DNA from: Paraburkholderia graminis C4D1M
Lineage (GTDB): Bacteria; Pseudomonadota; Gammaproteobacteria; Burkholderiales; Burkholderiaceae
NCBI RefSeq assembly: GCF_000172415.1
Contig: NZ_ABLD01000034.1
Coordinates: forward strand, 1-46,907
DNA length: 46,907 bases
Direction: 5' to 3'
The notes beneath the pieces were generated by a model, which had not been told where the DNA came from, made no database searches, and saw only the letters and a program-made list of their open reading frames with translations. Both the position numbers and the translations under genes were made by a program. This document shows, piece after piece, positions 25,281 through 32,974 of the stretch; the stretch's first letter is position 1; each line of letters starts with the position of its first letter.

Positions 25281-26309
25281 GTGTCCAGCAAGAAAAAAGG
25301 GAATACCGTTGACCGGTTACTTGCGATGCAGGTTTTTACTCGCATCGTCGACGCTAACAGTTTTTCGCGAGCGGCCGACGCGCTCAATTTACCGCGCGCT
25401 TCAGTTTCGAACATCATCCAAAATCTCGAGGCACATCTAAAAGTAAGATTGCTACAGCGCACCACGCGGAGGCTGAGTTTAACGCCAGACGGCGCCGCCT
25501 ACTATGAGCGCTGTGTGCGAATACTTGCCGAGGTGAGGGAGGCAGAAAGCGCTTTCTCGATCAGTGGTCATGTCCCTCGCGGAAGGCTGCGAATCGACAT
25601 GCCGGGCGCACTCGGCCGACTTCTCGTGATGCCCGAGTTATTCGAATTTCATGCAAAATACCCGGCACTCGAACTTGTGCTTGGTTTCAATGAACGACGC
25701 ATTGATCTCATTCAGGAGGGAATCGACTGCGCAATTCGGATGGGCGCTCTTGAGGACTCGAGTCTCGTTGCCCGACGTATAGGCCTGGTGCCATACGTCA
25801 CTGTCGCTTCTCCTGGCTATCTTTCATCTCACGGTGTTCCGCGGACGGTCGATGCCCTGCAAAAGCATACAGCCGTGAAGTATTTTATCGACCAGTCTGG
25901 ACGTGCGCTGGACTTTGATTTTGTCGTGGGCGCACAAGCGGTTCAGGTTTCAATGCGAGGGACAGTCGCGGTCAACGACGCGGAAGCTTACCTTAGTTGT
26001 GGGCTCAAGGGCCTTGGTATCATCCAGTTGCCGTTTTTTATGGCACGGACGTACCTTGAGACCGGCAAGCTCATCGAAGTCCTGCCGGATTTCAAACCTT
26101 TGCCACGGCCAATTTCGGCGGTTTATCCGCACAAACTGCATTTGTCACCGAATGTCCGGATGTTTGTTGATTGGATAGTGGAACTTTTCGCCCGTCGTAA
26201 TCTGGGTAGGAACGAACAGGAAGCGCAAATGTCCCCTATCGGGATTGACCATTGGAAATCAGAATTTGCTAGCCGACATATGTTGACTGGAGCAACGCCG
26301 CAGGCCTGA
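25281..26309 (+). CDS. LysR-family regulator (CrgA/DmlR-type)
   Basis: The GTG start has a good AAAAGGAG site 12 bases before it. Residues about 12-70 form the winged helix (LLAMQVFTRIVDANSFSRAA, ASVSNIIQNLEAHLKVRLLQ, RTTRRLSLTPDGAAYYERC). The effector domain starts at about 100 with PRGRLRIDMPGALG and contains the CrgA-group landmarks DLIQEGIDCAIRMGALEDSS. The length of 342 is slightly more than usual because of a C-terminal extension. It lies 91 bases after the channel gene in the same direction and is a candidate local regulator of the efflux operon; MexT-type regulators belong to another branch. Its end overlaps the convergent cyoE-like gene by 51 bases. Confidence 0.9.
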   Translation: MSSKKKGNTVDRLLAMQVFTRIVDANSFSRAADALNLPRASVSNIIQNLEAHLKVRLLQRTTRRLSLTPDGAAYYERCVRILAEVREAESAFSISGHVPRGRLRIDMPGALGRLLVMPELFEFHAKYPALELVLGFNERRIDLIQEGIDCAIRMGALEDSSLVARRIGLVPYVTVASPGYLSSHGVPRTVDALQKHTAVKYFIDQSGRALDFDFVVGAQAVQVSMRGTVAVNDAEAYLSCGLKGLGIIQLPFFMARTYLETGKLIEVLPDFKPLPRPISAVYPHKLHLSPNVRMFVDWIVELFARRNLGRNEQEAQMSPIGIDHWKSEFASRHMLTGATPQA

Positions 26310-27173
26310 ATGTGGCGGACTAAATCGGTCAATCGACATAGCGATGCTTAAAATTGTGACAACTGCGATCGAAGTAAAAAATAATTGTCGCGCCCAGACA
26401 ATGTCATCTTGCGTCGTCAATCCACGCACCCCAATCCAGAACCAACCAATACCGCTTGCCAGCGCGGCGAGAAGATAGATTGCGCCGGCATAGCCCAGCG
26501 GAACAAGTAGAGTCGCCACACAGGTGAAGGCGACTATGTAGCCAATCATGTGGTGTTTTGCAGCGAGTGTCCCTTTGACCAGCGGATAGACTGGAATCGC
26601 GGCGGCGCGATAGTCCGACGAACGGAAGATTGCGATCGCATACGAGTGAGGCATCTGCCAGATGCAAAACACGATCCATAAGATGAGCGCTGCCGTGTCG
26701 AACCTGCCGCTTGCCGCGCAGTAGCCAACTACCGGTGGCATCGCACCCGAAAAGCTGCCAACCATTGTCCCGTGAATCGATCGACGCTTGAAAAACAGGG
26801 TGTATAAACCGGTGTATACGATGTAGCCAACGAATAGAAGCAATGCCGCCACGGCGCATTTCGTGCCTTGAAAGAGAAGAACGAATCCCGATAGTGCGAG
26901 AAGCGCTGCGAACGACAGGGCGGATCGTGTGGATACCTCTCCGCTGACCATCGGCCGGTTCCGGGTTCTGGCCATTAATGCATCAATGTCGCGGTCGACG
27001 ACGTTGTTGACCGTGCATCCAGAACCGATGACAAGAGCAACGCTCAACAGGACGAGTGCGAGTTGAAACCAGTTGATGGTGCTTCGCGACGCCAGGAAAT
27101 ATCCGCCGCTTAGCGAAATCATATTTCCGAGAACAATTCCGGGCTTGGTTAGTTTTAGATACGAGCGATACAT
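26259..27173 (-). CDS. cyoE: Protohaem IX farnesyltransferase (haem O synthase)
   Basis: This UbiA-type prenyltransferase transfers a farnesyl group to the vinyl side chain of haem B, giving haem O for terminal oxidases. The N-terminus MYRSYLKLTKPGIVLGNMIS matches E. coli CyoE closely, so the start is 27173 rather than the upstream frame opening at 27224. The first Asp-rich motif, NNVVDRDIDALMARTRNRPM, and the second, DYRAAAIPVYPLVKG, are intact, and about eight or nine membrane helices follow in the expected pattern. The length of 304 is normal. It overlaps the lysR gene tail to tail. Cytochrome oxidase subunit genes that use this haem are not in the window. Confidence 0.93.
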   Translation of the reverse strand: MYRSYLKLTKPGIVLGNMISLSGGYFLASRSTINWFQLALVLLSVALVIGSGCTVNNVVDRDIDALMARTRNRPMVSGEVSTRSALSFAALLALSGFVLLFQGTKCAVAALLLFVGYIVYTGLYTLFFKRRSIHGTMVGSFSGAMPPVVGYCAASGRFDTAALILWIVFCIWQMPHSYAIAIFRSSDYRAAAIPVYPLVKGTLAAKHHMIGYIVAFTCVATLLVPLGYAGAIYLLAALASGIGWFWIGVRGLTTQDDIVWARQLFFTSIAVVTILSIAMSIDRFSPPHSGLRRCSSQHMSASKF

Positions 27174-27236
27174 TGATCTTGGTAGTAAGACAAATTCGAA
27201 AACTTCAGGAGGCCAAGGTTGCAACGCGTATTGCGT

Positions 27237-27656
27237 TCAGAAGGGCTTGACGACAGCAAGTATCGCGATGACGACTGCGCAAGTTACCGCGATCGGTAAC
27301 GAAGCATGCAGCGGCGTGATCGGAGCGCCGTGACAGAGACGACGCAGTTTTCCCGACTGCATGCCATGCAGCGCGGAGAGAACGACGACGAAAACCAGTT
27401 TAACGGTCAGCCACGGTGCGTTGAACCAATGGCCTGCGCCTCCGATCCCTAACCCCAAAGCCCAGACGAGGAGCATTGCAGGCGTAGTGATGACGTGGTC
27501 CCAACGTCGGATGCTTGCAGCCAGTGTTCGAATTTCAGGAGAGTCGGTTTTGACCATATGGAGAAAGACTCCAACGGACACCACTCCGCTGAGAAAAACT
27601 AGCGCCGATGCTACGTGCAGTGCTTTTAGCCACGGATAGAAATTTGCAACATTCAT
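27237..27656 (-). CDS. CopD/HemJ-like membrane protein
   Basis: This 139-residue protein has four predicted membrane helices. The first carries WLKALHVASALVFLSGV, the His in the position used for haem binding in HemJ and CopD proteins; later LTVKLVFVVVLSALHGMQSG holds the conserved Lys and His. It fits a group of small CopD/HemJ relatives, but the HemJ signature LPRLFVYH is not present, so protoporphyrinogen oxidase activity is doubtful. The gene ends 63 bases upstream of cyoE and overlaps the DUF3817 gene start to stop, so the three are likely one operon concerned with haem or copper at the membrane. Confidence 0.7.
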   Translation of the reverse strand: MNVANFYPWLKALHVASALVFLSGVVSVGVFLHMVKTDSPEIRTLAASIRRWDHVITTPAMLLVWALGLGIGGAGHWFNAPWLTVKLVFVVVLSALHGMQSGKLRRLCHGAPITPLHASLPIAVTCAVVIAILAVVKPF

Positions 27657-27994
27657 GATTTTTTGTCGTTCCTGACTGAAGCCATCTTCTGGGACAGAAG
27701 GGTGTGATTAAAAAAGGCGCCGAATGGTATGAAGGCGCAGAGCATGACGCGAACTATCTCGCGTATGCGCCAACCGCCGCCGGTCACTGTCTGGATCGTG
27801 AACCATAGGTAGGCGCAAAACGCCAAACCATGGATGGGTCCCAGAAACCGCACACCCGTTGACCACCCATACAGATGTTTAAGGGGGACAGCGATGACAA
27901 GTAGAAGGAGAAGGGTCGTGCCTTCGGCGAAAGAGACGAACTCGAGACGACGAAGTTGCGCCAGTTCGATATCACGGTAGGTGTCGCGAGTCAT
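27653..27994 (-). CDS. DUF3817 membrane protein
   Basis: This 113-residue protein shows the DUF3817 plan: LRRLEFVSFAEGTTLLLLLV as the first helix, PLKHLYGWSTGVRFLGPIHG with the conserved Gly-Pro-His-Gly-like turn, then a second and third helix (CAYLWFTIQTV, IREIVRVMLCAFIPFGAF). Three helices are expected. Relatives sit beside haem, cytochrome oxidase and copper genes in many bacteria, with no known function. I chose the ATG at 27994 because the frame extending to 28042 adds residues not seen in the family. It is the first gene of the minus-strand operon DUF3817-copD-cyoE. Confidence 0.75.
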   Translation of the reverse strand: MTRDTYRDIELAQLRRLEFVSFAEGTTLLLLLVIAVPLKHLYGWSTGVRFLGPIHGLAFCAYLWFTIQTVTGGGWRIREIVRVMLCAFIPFGAFFNHTLLSQKMASVRNDKKS

Positions 27995-28191
27995 GTCAAT
28001 GCGCCTCGAGTCATGATTTTGATCAGTAAAGCGGTGGTGCACCAGGCGCTTGCCGTTTGTGCACGCATCGATTTTTATTTTTAGGCGCGACCTTTATACC
28101 CTTGCGATCATAAAACCGGAAGTGGCAGAATTGACGGAATATGATAGATTTCTGCCAATCGACCGAAATGCCTTGTTCAGGCAGAGGAACC

Positions 28192-29154
28192 ATGATGCAA
28201 ACGGTGGCAGTTCTCGCGTTAAACGGTGTTGTTCCTTTCGATCTGGGCATCGCGTGCGATATCTTCTCGCGAGTGCGAACGGTCGATGGCGTCGAGGCTT
28301 ACCGTGTGCTTGTTTGTGGCGAGTCGTCCCGTATCCGCGCTGGCCACTTCGGCATCCATACGCCCTGGCGCCTGGATGCCATGACGGATGCGGACATTCT
28401 GATCGTCCCTGGGGTCGAAGACGTCAACATGGTCGTTTCATCGGCCGTGAAAAAGGCGCTGCAACTTGCGAGCGGCCAGGGGGCGCTGGTCGCATCCATA
28501 TGCACCGGTGCATTCATACTCGCTTCGACGGGTTTGCTCGACGGCAAACGGGCGACCACTCACTGGGCCGTGGTGGATGAGTTTGCAAAGCGGTTTCCCG
28601 CAGTTACCGTAGATCCCGATGTGCTGTTTGTCGATGAGGGAAACGTGGTGACGTCCGCAGGTTCTTCCGCGGGGCTGGACATGTGCTTCCATCTTATCGG
28701 CCGATTCCATGGACAGGCGGTAGCTTCACATGCTGCGCGGCTCGCGGTGGCGCCTCTTGTTCGTGATGGTGGACAAGCGCAGTTTATTCAACAGGCTGCC
28801 CTACCTGCATCGAGCAGCCTCGCGCCATTGCTGGAATGGATGTTAGCGAATCTGGAGCAGCCGATCGACGTCACCTCGTTGGCGAAGCGCGCCTCAATGA
28901 CACCGCGGACGTTCGCCAGGCGATTTCGGGATCAAACCGGAGCGACGCCCATCCAGTGGTTACTCAAATCAAGAGTCCGTCGTGCTCAGGAATTGCTCGA
29001 GACTACGTTAGCTTCAGTCGATCAAGTCTCGGCTGCCGTAGGTTTTGATTCGCCAGTGACGTTCAGAGCCCGTTTCCGGAGTGTTGTTGGTCTGACACCC
29101 AGCTCATACAGACGCCGTTTCAGTACGGCATTGCCATCCGCGAAAGCAGAATAA
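28192..29154 (+). CDS. GlxA-family AraC-type regulator (DJ-1/PfpI plus HTH)
   Basis: About 320 residues. The N-terminal DJ-1/PfpI domain (residues 1 to about 190) has QTVAVLALNGVVPFDLGIAC, the nucleophile-elbow-like ASICTGAF with a Cys, and the TTHWAVVDEF segment. The C-terminal AraC domain (about 215-310) has DVTSLAKRASMTPRTFARRF and VDQVSAAVGFDSPVTFRARF. GlxA-family regulators usually activate nearby catabolic or detoxification genes. The start at 28192 follows AGAGGAAC directly and is preferred over an upstream ATG at 28141. It is divergent from DUF3817 and could regulate either side. Confidence 0.88.
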   Translation: MMQTVAVLALNGVVPFDLGIACDIFSRVRTVDGVEAYRVLVCGESSRIRAGHFGIHTPWRLDAMTDADILIVPGVEDVNMVVSSAVKKALQLASGQGALVASICTGAFILASTGLLDGKRATTHWAVVDEFAKRFPAVTVDPDVLFVDEGNVVTSAGSSAGLDMCFHLIGRFHGQAVASHAARLAVAPLVRDGGQAQFIQQAALPASSSLAPLLEWMLANLEQPIDVTSLAKRASMTPRTFARRFRDQTGATPIQWLLKSRVRRAQELLETTLASVDQVSAAVGFDSPVTFRARFRSVVGLTPSSYRRRFSTALPSAKAE

Positions 29155-29477
29155 CCAGGTATGGATGTCGAGCGTGCGTTTGGTCGGCGGTCGCAAGCAG
29201 GTCCTCGTGTCTCTGGCTCGATGCCCCTCGCGGCCTCGAGTGAGACGGCGTCACGCCCAAGCATGAAAGTACCTCGGATAGCGTAGAAGCGCGGCGTCGA
29301 TTAATCGCGCCGGAGTGGCTGGAAACGAGGGAATTATGACCTGGCGTAGCGTGCCCAAGCACCATAAGATTCCCGGCAGCGTACAAGGCGATTCCAGTTG
29401 AATGCCGATTGAGTATTTGCCACCAAAGTAGCGGGTAATTTCGGATATTCTCGCCCCGAAGGAGTGCGGGAGGTCAA
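29155..29477. other. Intergenic, no gene seen
   Basis: Frames on the minus strand (29022-29264, 29120-29386) have no recognisable sequence and look like noise. There is a ribosome-like GGGAGG at about 29468-29473 just before the small membrane-protein gene. Confidence 0.3.
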
Positions 29478-29495
29478 TTGCATTCCGTGAAATCT

Positions 29496-29651
29496 ATGAA
29501 AGAACCGATTCGAGGTCGCCCTTATTCAGCGGATTTGCAAGCGAGGATGCGTCGCCAGGCGGTGAAATTGGGAAGCATCGTTGTCACCATTCTGATCTTG
29601 TCGTTATTAGTGCCGCTCTTTATCAAGCTTGCGGTTCGATACTTTCTATAA
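29496..29651 (+). CDS. 51-residue single-pass membrane protein beside the SCO gene
   Basis: This frame is short but coherent. The first 24 residues are basic (MKEPIRGRPYSADLQAR), followed by one strongly hydrophobic helix, SIVVTILILSLLVPLFIKLA, and a short basic end. An upstream TTG at 29478, five bases after GGGAGG, or GTG at 29487 could be the true start and would add a few residues. The arrangement, a tiny membrane protein encoded just before a SCO copper chaperone and near haem O synthase, suggests a small assembly factor or accessory subunit of a haem-copper oxidase; I do not recognise it as a known family. Confidence 0.6.
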   Translation: MKEPIRGRPYSADLQARMRRQAVKLGSIVVTILILSLLVPLFIKLAVRYFL

Positions 29652-29694
29652 AACGTCGGGACCACGGAATGCACGATGCTCGACACACGATTTT

Positions 29695-30354
29695 ATGATG
29701 ACCAATAGTCACCTTGGCAAGGCGATATTCACTCGAATTTTGTCTCGTATCGACGGATGGAACATCAGTATCCGTATCTTATGTGTGAGCTTGGTGATGC
29801 TTGGAAGCTGCGCATTAGCTGGATGTCAACGCGAGGAACCATGGCGCCTCACTATGGTTGACAATCAGATGCCCTCACTCGACTTCACGCTGACTCGCGC
29901 GAAAGACGGCCGTACTGTCACCAGCAAGGACTATCGTGGGCAGATTGTCGTTCTGGAGTTTGGCTACACGTTCTGCCCCGACGTCTGTCCTACGACGTTA
30001 TCCAACCTGACAGCTGCTCTAACCAGACTTGGCGACAAAGCGAAGGCCGTCCGGGTGCTTTTTGTAACCGTCGATCCGGATCGAGATACTCTTGATTCGC
30101 TGAAGCGCTACGAGGCTGCCTTCTCTCCTCAAGTTGACGGATTGCGCGGAACGGAGAGTCAACTCGAATACCTCGCGCATCGGTATCGAGTGGCGTATTC
30201 GGTGTCACCTTCGAAGGATCCGGGAGAGTACCAGGTTATGCACAGTTCAATCATCTTTATTTTTGACAAAACCGGTCGAATCAAGTTGCTTTCGACAAAT
30301 CCCGATAATGTAGGTGACCTGGCACACGATCTTGGGCAACTTGTAGATGAGTAG
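29695..30354 (+). CDS. SCO1/SenC copper chaperone lipoprotein
   Basis: Thioredoxin-fold protein that delivers copper to the CuA centre of cytochrome oxidase. It has a lipoprotein signal (VSLVMLGSCALAGC), the CxxxC motif C94-P-D-V-C98 and the distal ligand H183 (VMHSS), all three needed to bind copper. The family VDPDRDT segment is also present. Of two adjacent ATG codons (29695, 29698) either may be used; the frame extends to 29629 but that part lacks a signal-peptide pattern and overlaps the small membrane-protein gene. It ends 14 bases before the IS3-family target duplication. The oxidase it serves is not in the window. Confidence 0.93.
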   Translation: MMTNSHLGKAIFTRILSRIDGWNISIRILCVSLVMLGSCALAGCQREEPWRLTMVDNQMPSLDFTLTRAKDGRTVTSKDYRGQIVVLEFGYTFCPDVCPTTLSNLTAALTRLGDKAKAVRVLFVTVDPDRDTLDSLKRYEAAFSPQVDGLRGTESQLEYLAHRYRVAYSVSPSKDPGEYQVMHSSIIFIFDKTGRIKLLSTNPDNVGDLAHDLGQLVDE

Positions 30355-30430
30355 AGGAGCCACGGCATCTATTGGAGTAGCCCCTTGATTCTCAGGACAC
30401 GAGGCACCCCTTAAAATAAGAGGGAACCTT

Positions 30431-30832
30431 GTGACTAGTTTCAAGCCTAGGCAAATCGTGGAAAGCATTGAAGTTCTGACCGAGCCGGAGCGCCGTCGTC
30501 GACGTTCGGTCCAGGAGAAAGTTGCCATCGTGCAGGAAACCCTGGAGCCGGGAGCAACGGTTTCAGCGGTTGCCCGGCGACACGGGGTCAACCCAAACCA
30601 GGTGTTTGCGTGGCGCAAGCAATACGAGGAAGGCAGCCTGGCTGCGGTGAAGGCTGGAGAAGCCGTGGTGCCGGCCTCGCAGTTAGCCGCAGCGATGAAG
30701 GAAATCAGGGAGCTGCAGCGTCTGCTTGGCAAGAAGACGCAGGAGGCAGAAATCCTGAAGGAAGCAGTCGAGTATGGCCGCTCAAAAAACTGGATTGCGC
30801 GCTCGCCCTTACTGCCCGGGGACGACCAATGA
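30431..30832 (+). CDS. IS3-family OrfA (HTH protein)
   Basis: Starting at GTG, this 133-residue protein has the IS2-type helix-turn-helix: RRRRSVQEKVAIVQETLEPG, then VSAVARRHGVNPNQVFAWRK, and a C-terminal leucine-rich segment (ELQRLLGKKTQEAEILKEAV). OrfA binds the ends and by itself represses transposition. Its last codons overlap orfB (ATGA). It contains the slippery site that yields the OrfAB fusion, the active transposase. Confidence 0.93.
   Translation: MTSFKPRQIVESIEVLTEPERRRRRSVQEKVAIVQETLEPGATVSAVARRHGVNPNQVFAWRKQYEEGSLAAVKAGEAVVPASQLAAAMKEIRELQRLLGKKTQEAEILKEAVEYGRSKNWIARSPLLPGDDQ
30784..30790 (+). other. Programmed -1 frameshift site A_AAA_AAC
   Basis: In the OrfA frame the codons read TCA AAA AAC, so the heptamer A AAA AAC is in exact register for -1 slippage. 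Slipping into the -1 frame continues directly into the open OrfB frame, which is open from 30610. This is the standard mechanism for making OrfAB in the IS3 family. Confidence 0.8.
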
Positions 30833-31665
30833 AAACGGTCTGCGATGTTCTCGGCGTAGCGCGCTCTGCTTTGGCAGTCAGAAAAGCCCGCTCCCCGGAC
30901 TGGCTGGACGGCCGCCGCGCCCGACAGACCGACGACACGGAGCTGGTCGCTGCAATCCAGGAGCACGTGGCGGGCTTGCCGACTTATGGATACCGGCGAG
31001 TCTGGGCACTGCTGCGACGTAGTCACGAAATGACTGGTGCGCCGTGCGTGAACGCCAAGCGGGTCTATCGCGTCATGCGCGACCATCAGCTACTGCTTCG
31101 GCGCCTTGGCCAACGTCGCGATACCCGCCGGCATGACGGACGCATCGCCGTTGACCAGAGTAATGTCCGTTGGTGCTCGGACGGCTTCGAGTTCCGTTGT
31201 GACGACGGCTCGCCGTTGCGCGTGACGTTTGCGCTGGACTGCCATGACCGGGAGGCTATTAGCTGGGCAGCGACTACCGGCGGCCATAGCGGCGACGTCG
31301 TGCGTGATGTGATGCTCGCAGCGGTCGAGCAACGCTTCGGCACGACGCAGGCAGGCGCACCCATCGAATGGCTGTCGGACAACGGCTCTGCCTACATCGA
31401 CCATCGCACGCGCAGTTTCGCTCGAAAACTGGGCCTGGAGCCGTTGACTACGCCCGTTCGTTCGCCGCAAAGTAACGGCATGGCCGAGTCGTTCGCGAAG
31501 ACAATCAAGCACGATTACATTGCCTTTATGCACAAGCCCGATGTGCCAACCGCGCTCTCACATCTGGCCGGCGCATTTGAGCACTACAACGAACGCCACC
31601 CGCATAAGGCACTGAAGTACCGTTCTCCCCGGGAGTTCCGGCGAACCGCTGCCTCATCAACTTAA
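30829..31665 (+). CDS. IS3-family OrfB (DDE transposase)
   Basis: The 278-residue protein has the IS2-type N-terminal HTH_21 segment (LPTYGYRRVWALLRR) and the integrase core. The first Asp lies in the CSDGFEFR block that follows VRW, the next acidic site in WLSDNGSAYIDHRTRSFARK, and the Glu in PQSNGMAESFAKTIKHDY. The end HPHKALKYRSPREF is typical. It is normally produced as an OrfAB fusion by frameshifting upstream; the internal ATG at 30829 also permits separate expression. Confidence 0.95.
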   Translation: MKTVCDVLGVARSALAVRKARSPDWLDGRRARQTDDTELVAAIQEHVAGLPTYGYRRVWALLRRSHEMTGAPCVNAKRVYRVMRDHQLLLRRLGQRRDTRRHDGRIAVDQSNVRWCSDGFEFRCDDGSPLRVTFALDCHDREAISWAATTGGHSGDVVRDVMLAAVEQRFGTTQAGAPIEWLSDNGSAYIDHRTRSFARKLGLEPLTTPVRSPQSNGMAESFAKTIKHDYIAFMHKPDVPTALSHLAGAFEHYNERHPHKALKYRSPREFRRTAASST

Positions 31666-31826
31666 CGGTGTCCGAGTGTCCTGAGTTACAGGGGCAACTC
31701 CATCTATCTCTACCGACTCGCTGCGTTTGTGTGGCGATTCGTGAGCAACTACGCCGCTGTTGCGATTAGAGCAACGTGTTGGTGTCGTTTAATTTTGAAC
31801 CAGGTCTAAATTAACGGAGCATTCTG

Positions 31827-32567
31827 ATGGAAGATCTGAAGGGCAAGCGCGCTCTGGTAACAGGTGCTGCACGTGGTATTGGCGCCGGGATTGCGATGAC
31901 TCTCGCGGAGCGAGGCGCTGATGTCATCATCACCTATGAGCGGGCGGTTGATCGGGCAGCGGAGCTGGTCGATGCTATCCGGACGAAAGGTCGGCGAGCT
32001 TACGCCATTCAAGCCGATAGCGCTGATGCCGCGGCCGTCAAGCAATCCGTCGACGAGGCTTCGGCTCAGTTGGGCGGCCTGGACATTCTCGTGAATAACG
32101 CAGGTGTACTCTTTTCGAACCCGCTCGAAAAGATGGACATTGACGTGATCGATAAAATCATCGCTGTCAACATTCGCTCCGTGGTGCTCGCTTCCAAGGC
32201 GGCTCTCTCGCATCTGAGCGAAGGCGGTAGAATCATTTCCATTGGATCTTGCCTTGCCGAGCGAGTAGCGATTCCCGAAGTAATCGTATATTCCATGTCG
32301 AAGTCGGCATTGCTTTCGTTTACGCGAGGTCTGGCCCGGGAACTCGGTCCGCGAAACATTACAGTGAACCTGGTTCATCCGGGACCGACCGATACCGATA
32401 TGAATCCCGCCGATGGCCCGACCGCCGACTTCTTACGGTCACAGATTGCGCTCGGTCGTTTTGGCCAAGTCGAGGACGTAGCGGCGGCAGTTGCCTTTTT
32501 GGCGGGGCCGGGCGGTCGACACATCACCGGCACCGGGCTGGTGGTTGATGGCGGAATCAATGCGTAA
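31827..32567 (+). CDS. SDR-family oxidoreductase (3-oxoacyl-ACP reductase-like)
   Basis: A classical short-chain dehydrogenase of 246 residues. It has the cofactor motif T12-G-A-A-R-G-I-G19, the structural NNAGV, the active-site S141 (SIGS), Y155 and K159 (YSMSK), and the C-terminal GLVVDGG of the FabG-like group. The Arg following the cofactor Gly residues suggests NADPH use, but this is inference. The substrate is unknown. The ribosome site ACGGAG is 7-8 bases before the ATG. It is monocistronic, with a strong terminator 100 bases downstream and IS3 120 bases upstream. Confidence 0.9.
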   Translation: MEDLKGKRALVTGAARGIGAGIAMTLAERGADVIITYERAVDRAAELVDAIRTKGRRAYAIQADSADAAAVKQSVDEASAQLGGLDILVNNAGVLFSNPLEKMDIDVIDKIIAVNIRSVVLASKAALSHLSEGGRIISIGSCLAERVAIPEVIVYSMSKSALLSFTRGLARELGPRNITVNLVHPGPTDTDMNPADGPTADFLRSQIALGRFGQVEDVAAAVAFLAGPGGRHITGTGLVVDGGINA

Positions 32568-32669
32568 GGGTAACGCCGTCAACTGACGACGATGACCCGA
32601 TGAAGGTGATCTGTCACGCGAGGAAAAATCGCACACGGTTGCTCGCAAGCGGGCCTCCATACGCCGTAG

Positions 32670-32699
32670 CGCACGGTTCCACACCGTGCGTTTTTTTTT
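32670..32699 (+). terminator. Rho-independent terminator after the SDR gene
   Basis: CGCACGGT pairs with ACCGTGCG around a short loop and is followed by nine T (32691-32699). It ends the SDR transcript 103 bases after the stop codon. Confidence 0.85.
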
Positions 32700-32974
32700 G
32701 ACATCGCCTTTCGACGTGGCGATCCAATCCCAGTCGATCGAAGCTGGGAGCCGTGACTTTGCAGTCGAGGTGTCGATTTGAGCGCTGAATGGGTTCAGGC
32801 GTCCGGGTGAACATGGTGAGTTCGCGACAAGACCGCAGAGTTGACTGGAATTGAGGGAACCGCGTCCTACTCATAGTCAGCAGGTGTCTGCCAGAATGCC
32901 CCGTAATAAATCGAAGGGTGAACGGGAATGTGGCAGTCTTTGAATAGCACGACTTCACGCGCGGGAAGAAAATA
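32700..32974. other. Upstream region of the MFS gene
   Basis: No gene is convincing here; a long minus-strand frame across it (32614-33081) is a shadow of the MFS gene and terminator. It presumably holds the MFS promoter. A GGGAAGAAA at 32962-32970 precedes the MFS start. Confidence 0.3.

Larger units (their letters stand above)
30373..31702 (+). mobile_element. Complete IS3-family (IS2-like) insertion sequence with 5-bp target duplication
   Basis: The element is 1330 bases. The left end TGGAGTAGCCCCTTGATTC matches the complement of the right end ACTCCA with minor differences, followed by a shared CTCAGGACAC block, as in the IS2 group. The perfect direct repeat TCTAT at 30368-30372 and 31703-31707 is the 5-bp target duplication. 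The orfA/orfB pair and the frameshift site are intact, so it may be active. It has landed 14 bases after the SCO gene, possibly in its terminator region. Confidence 0.95.
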
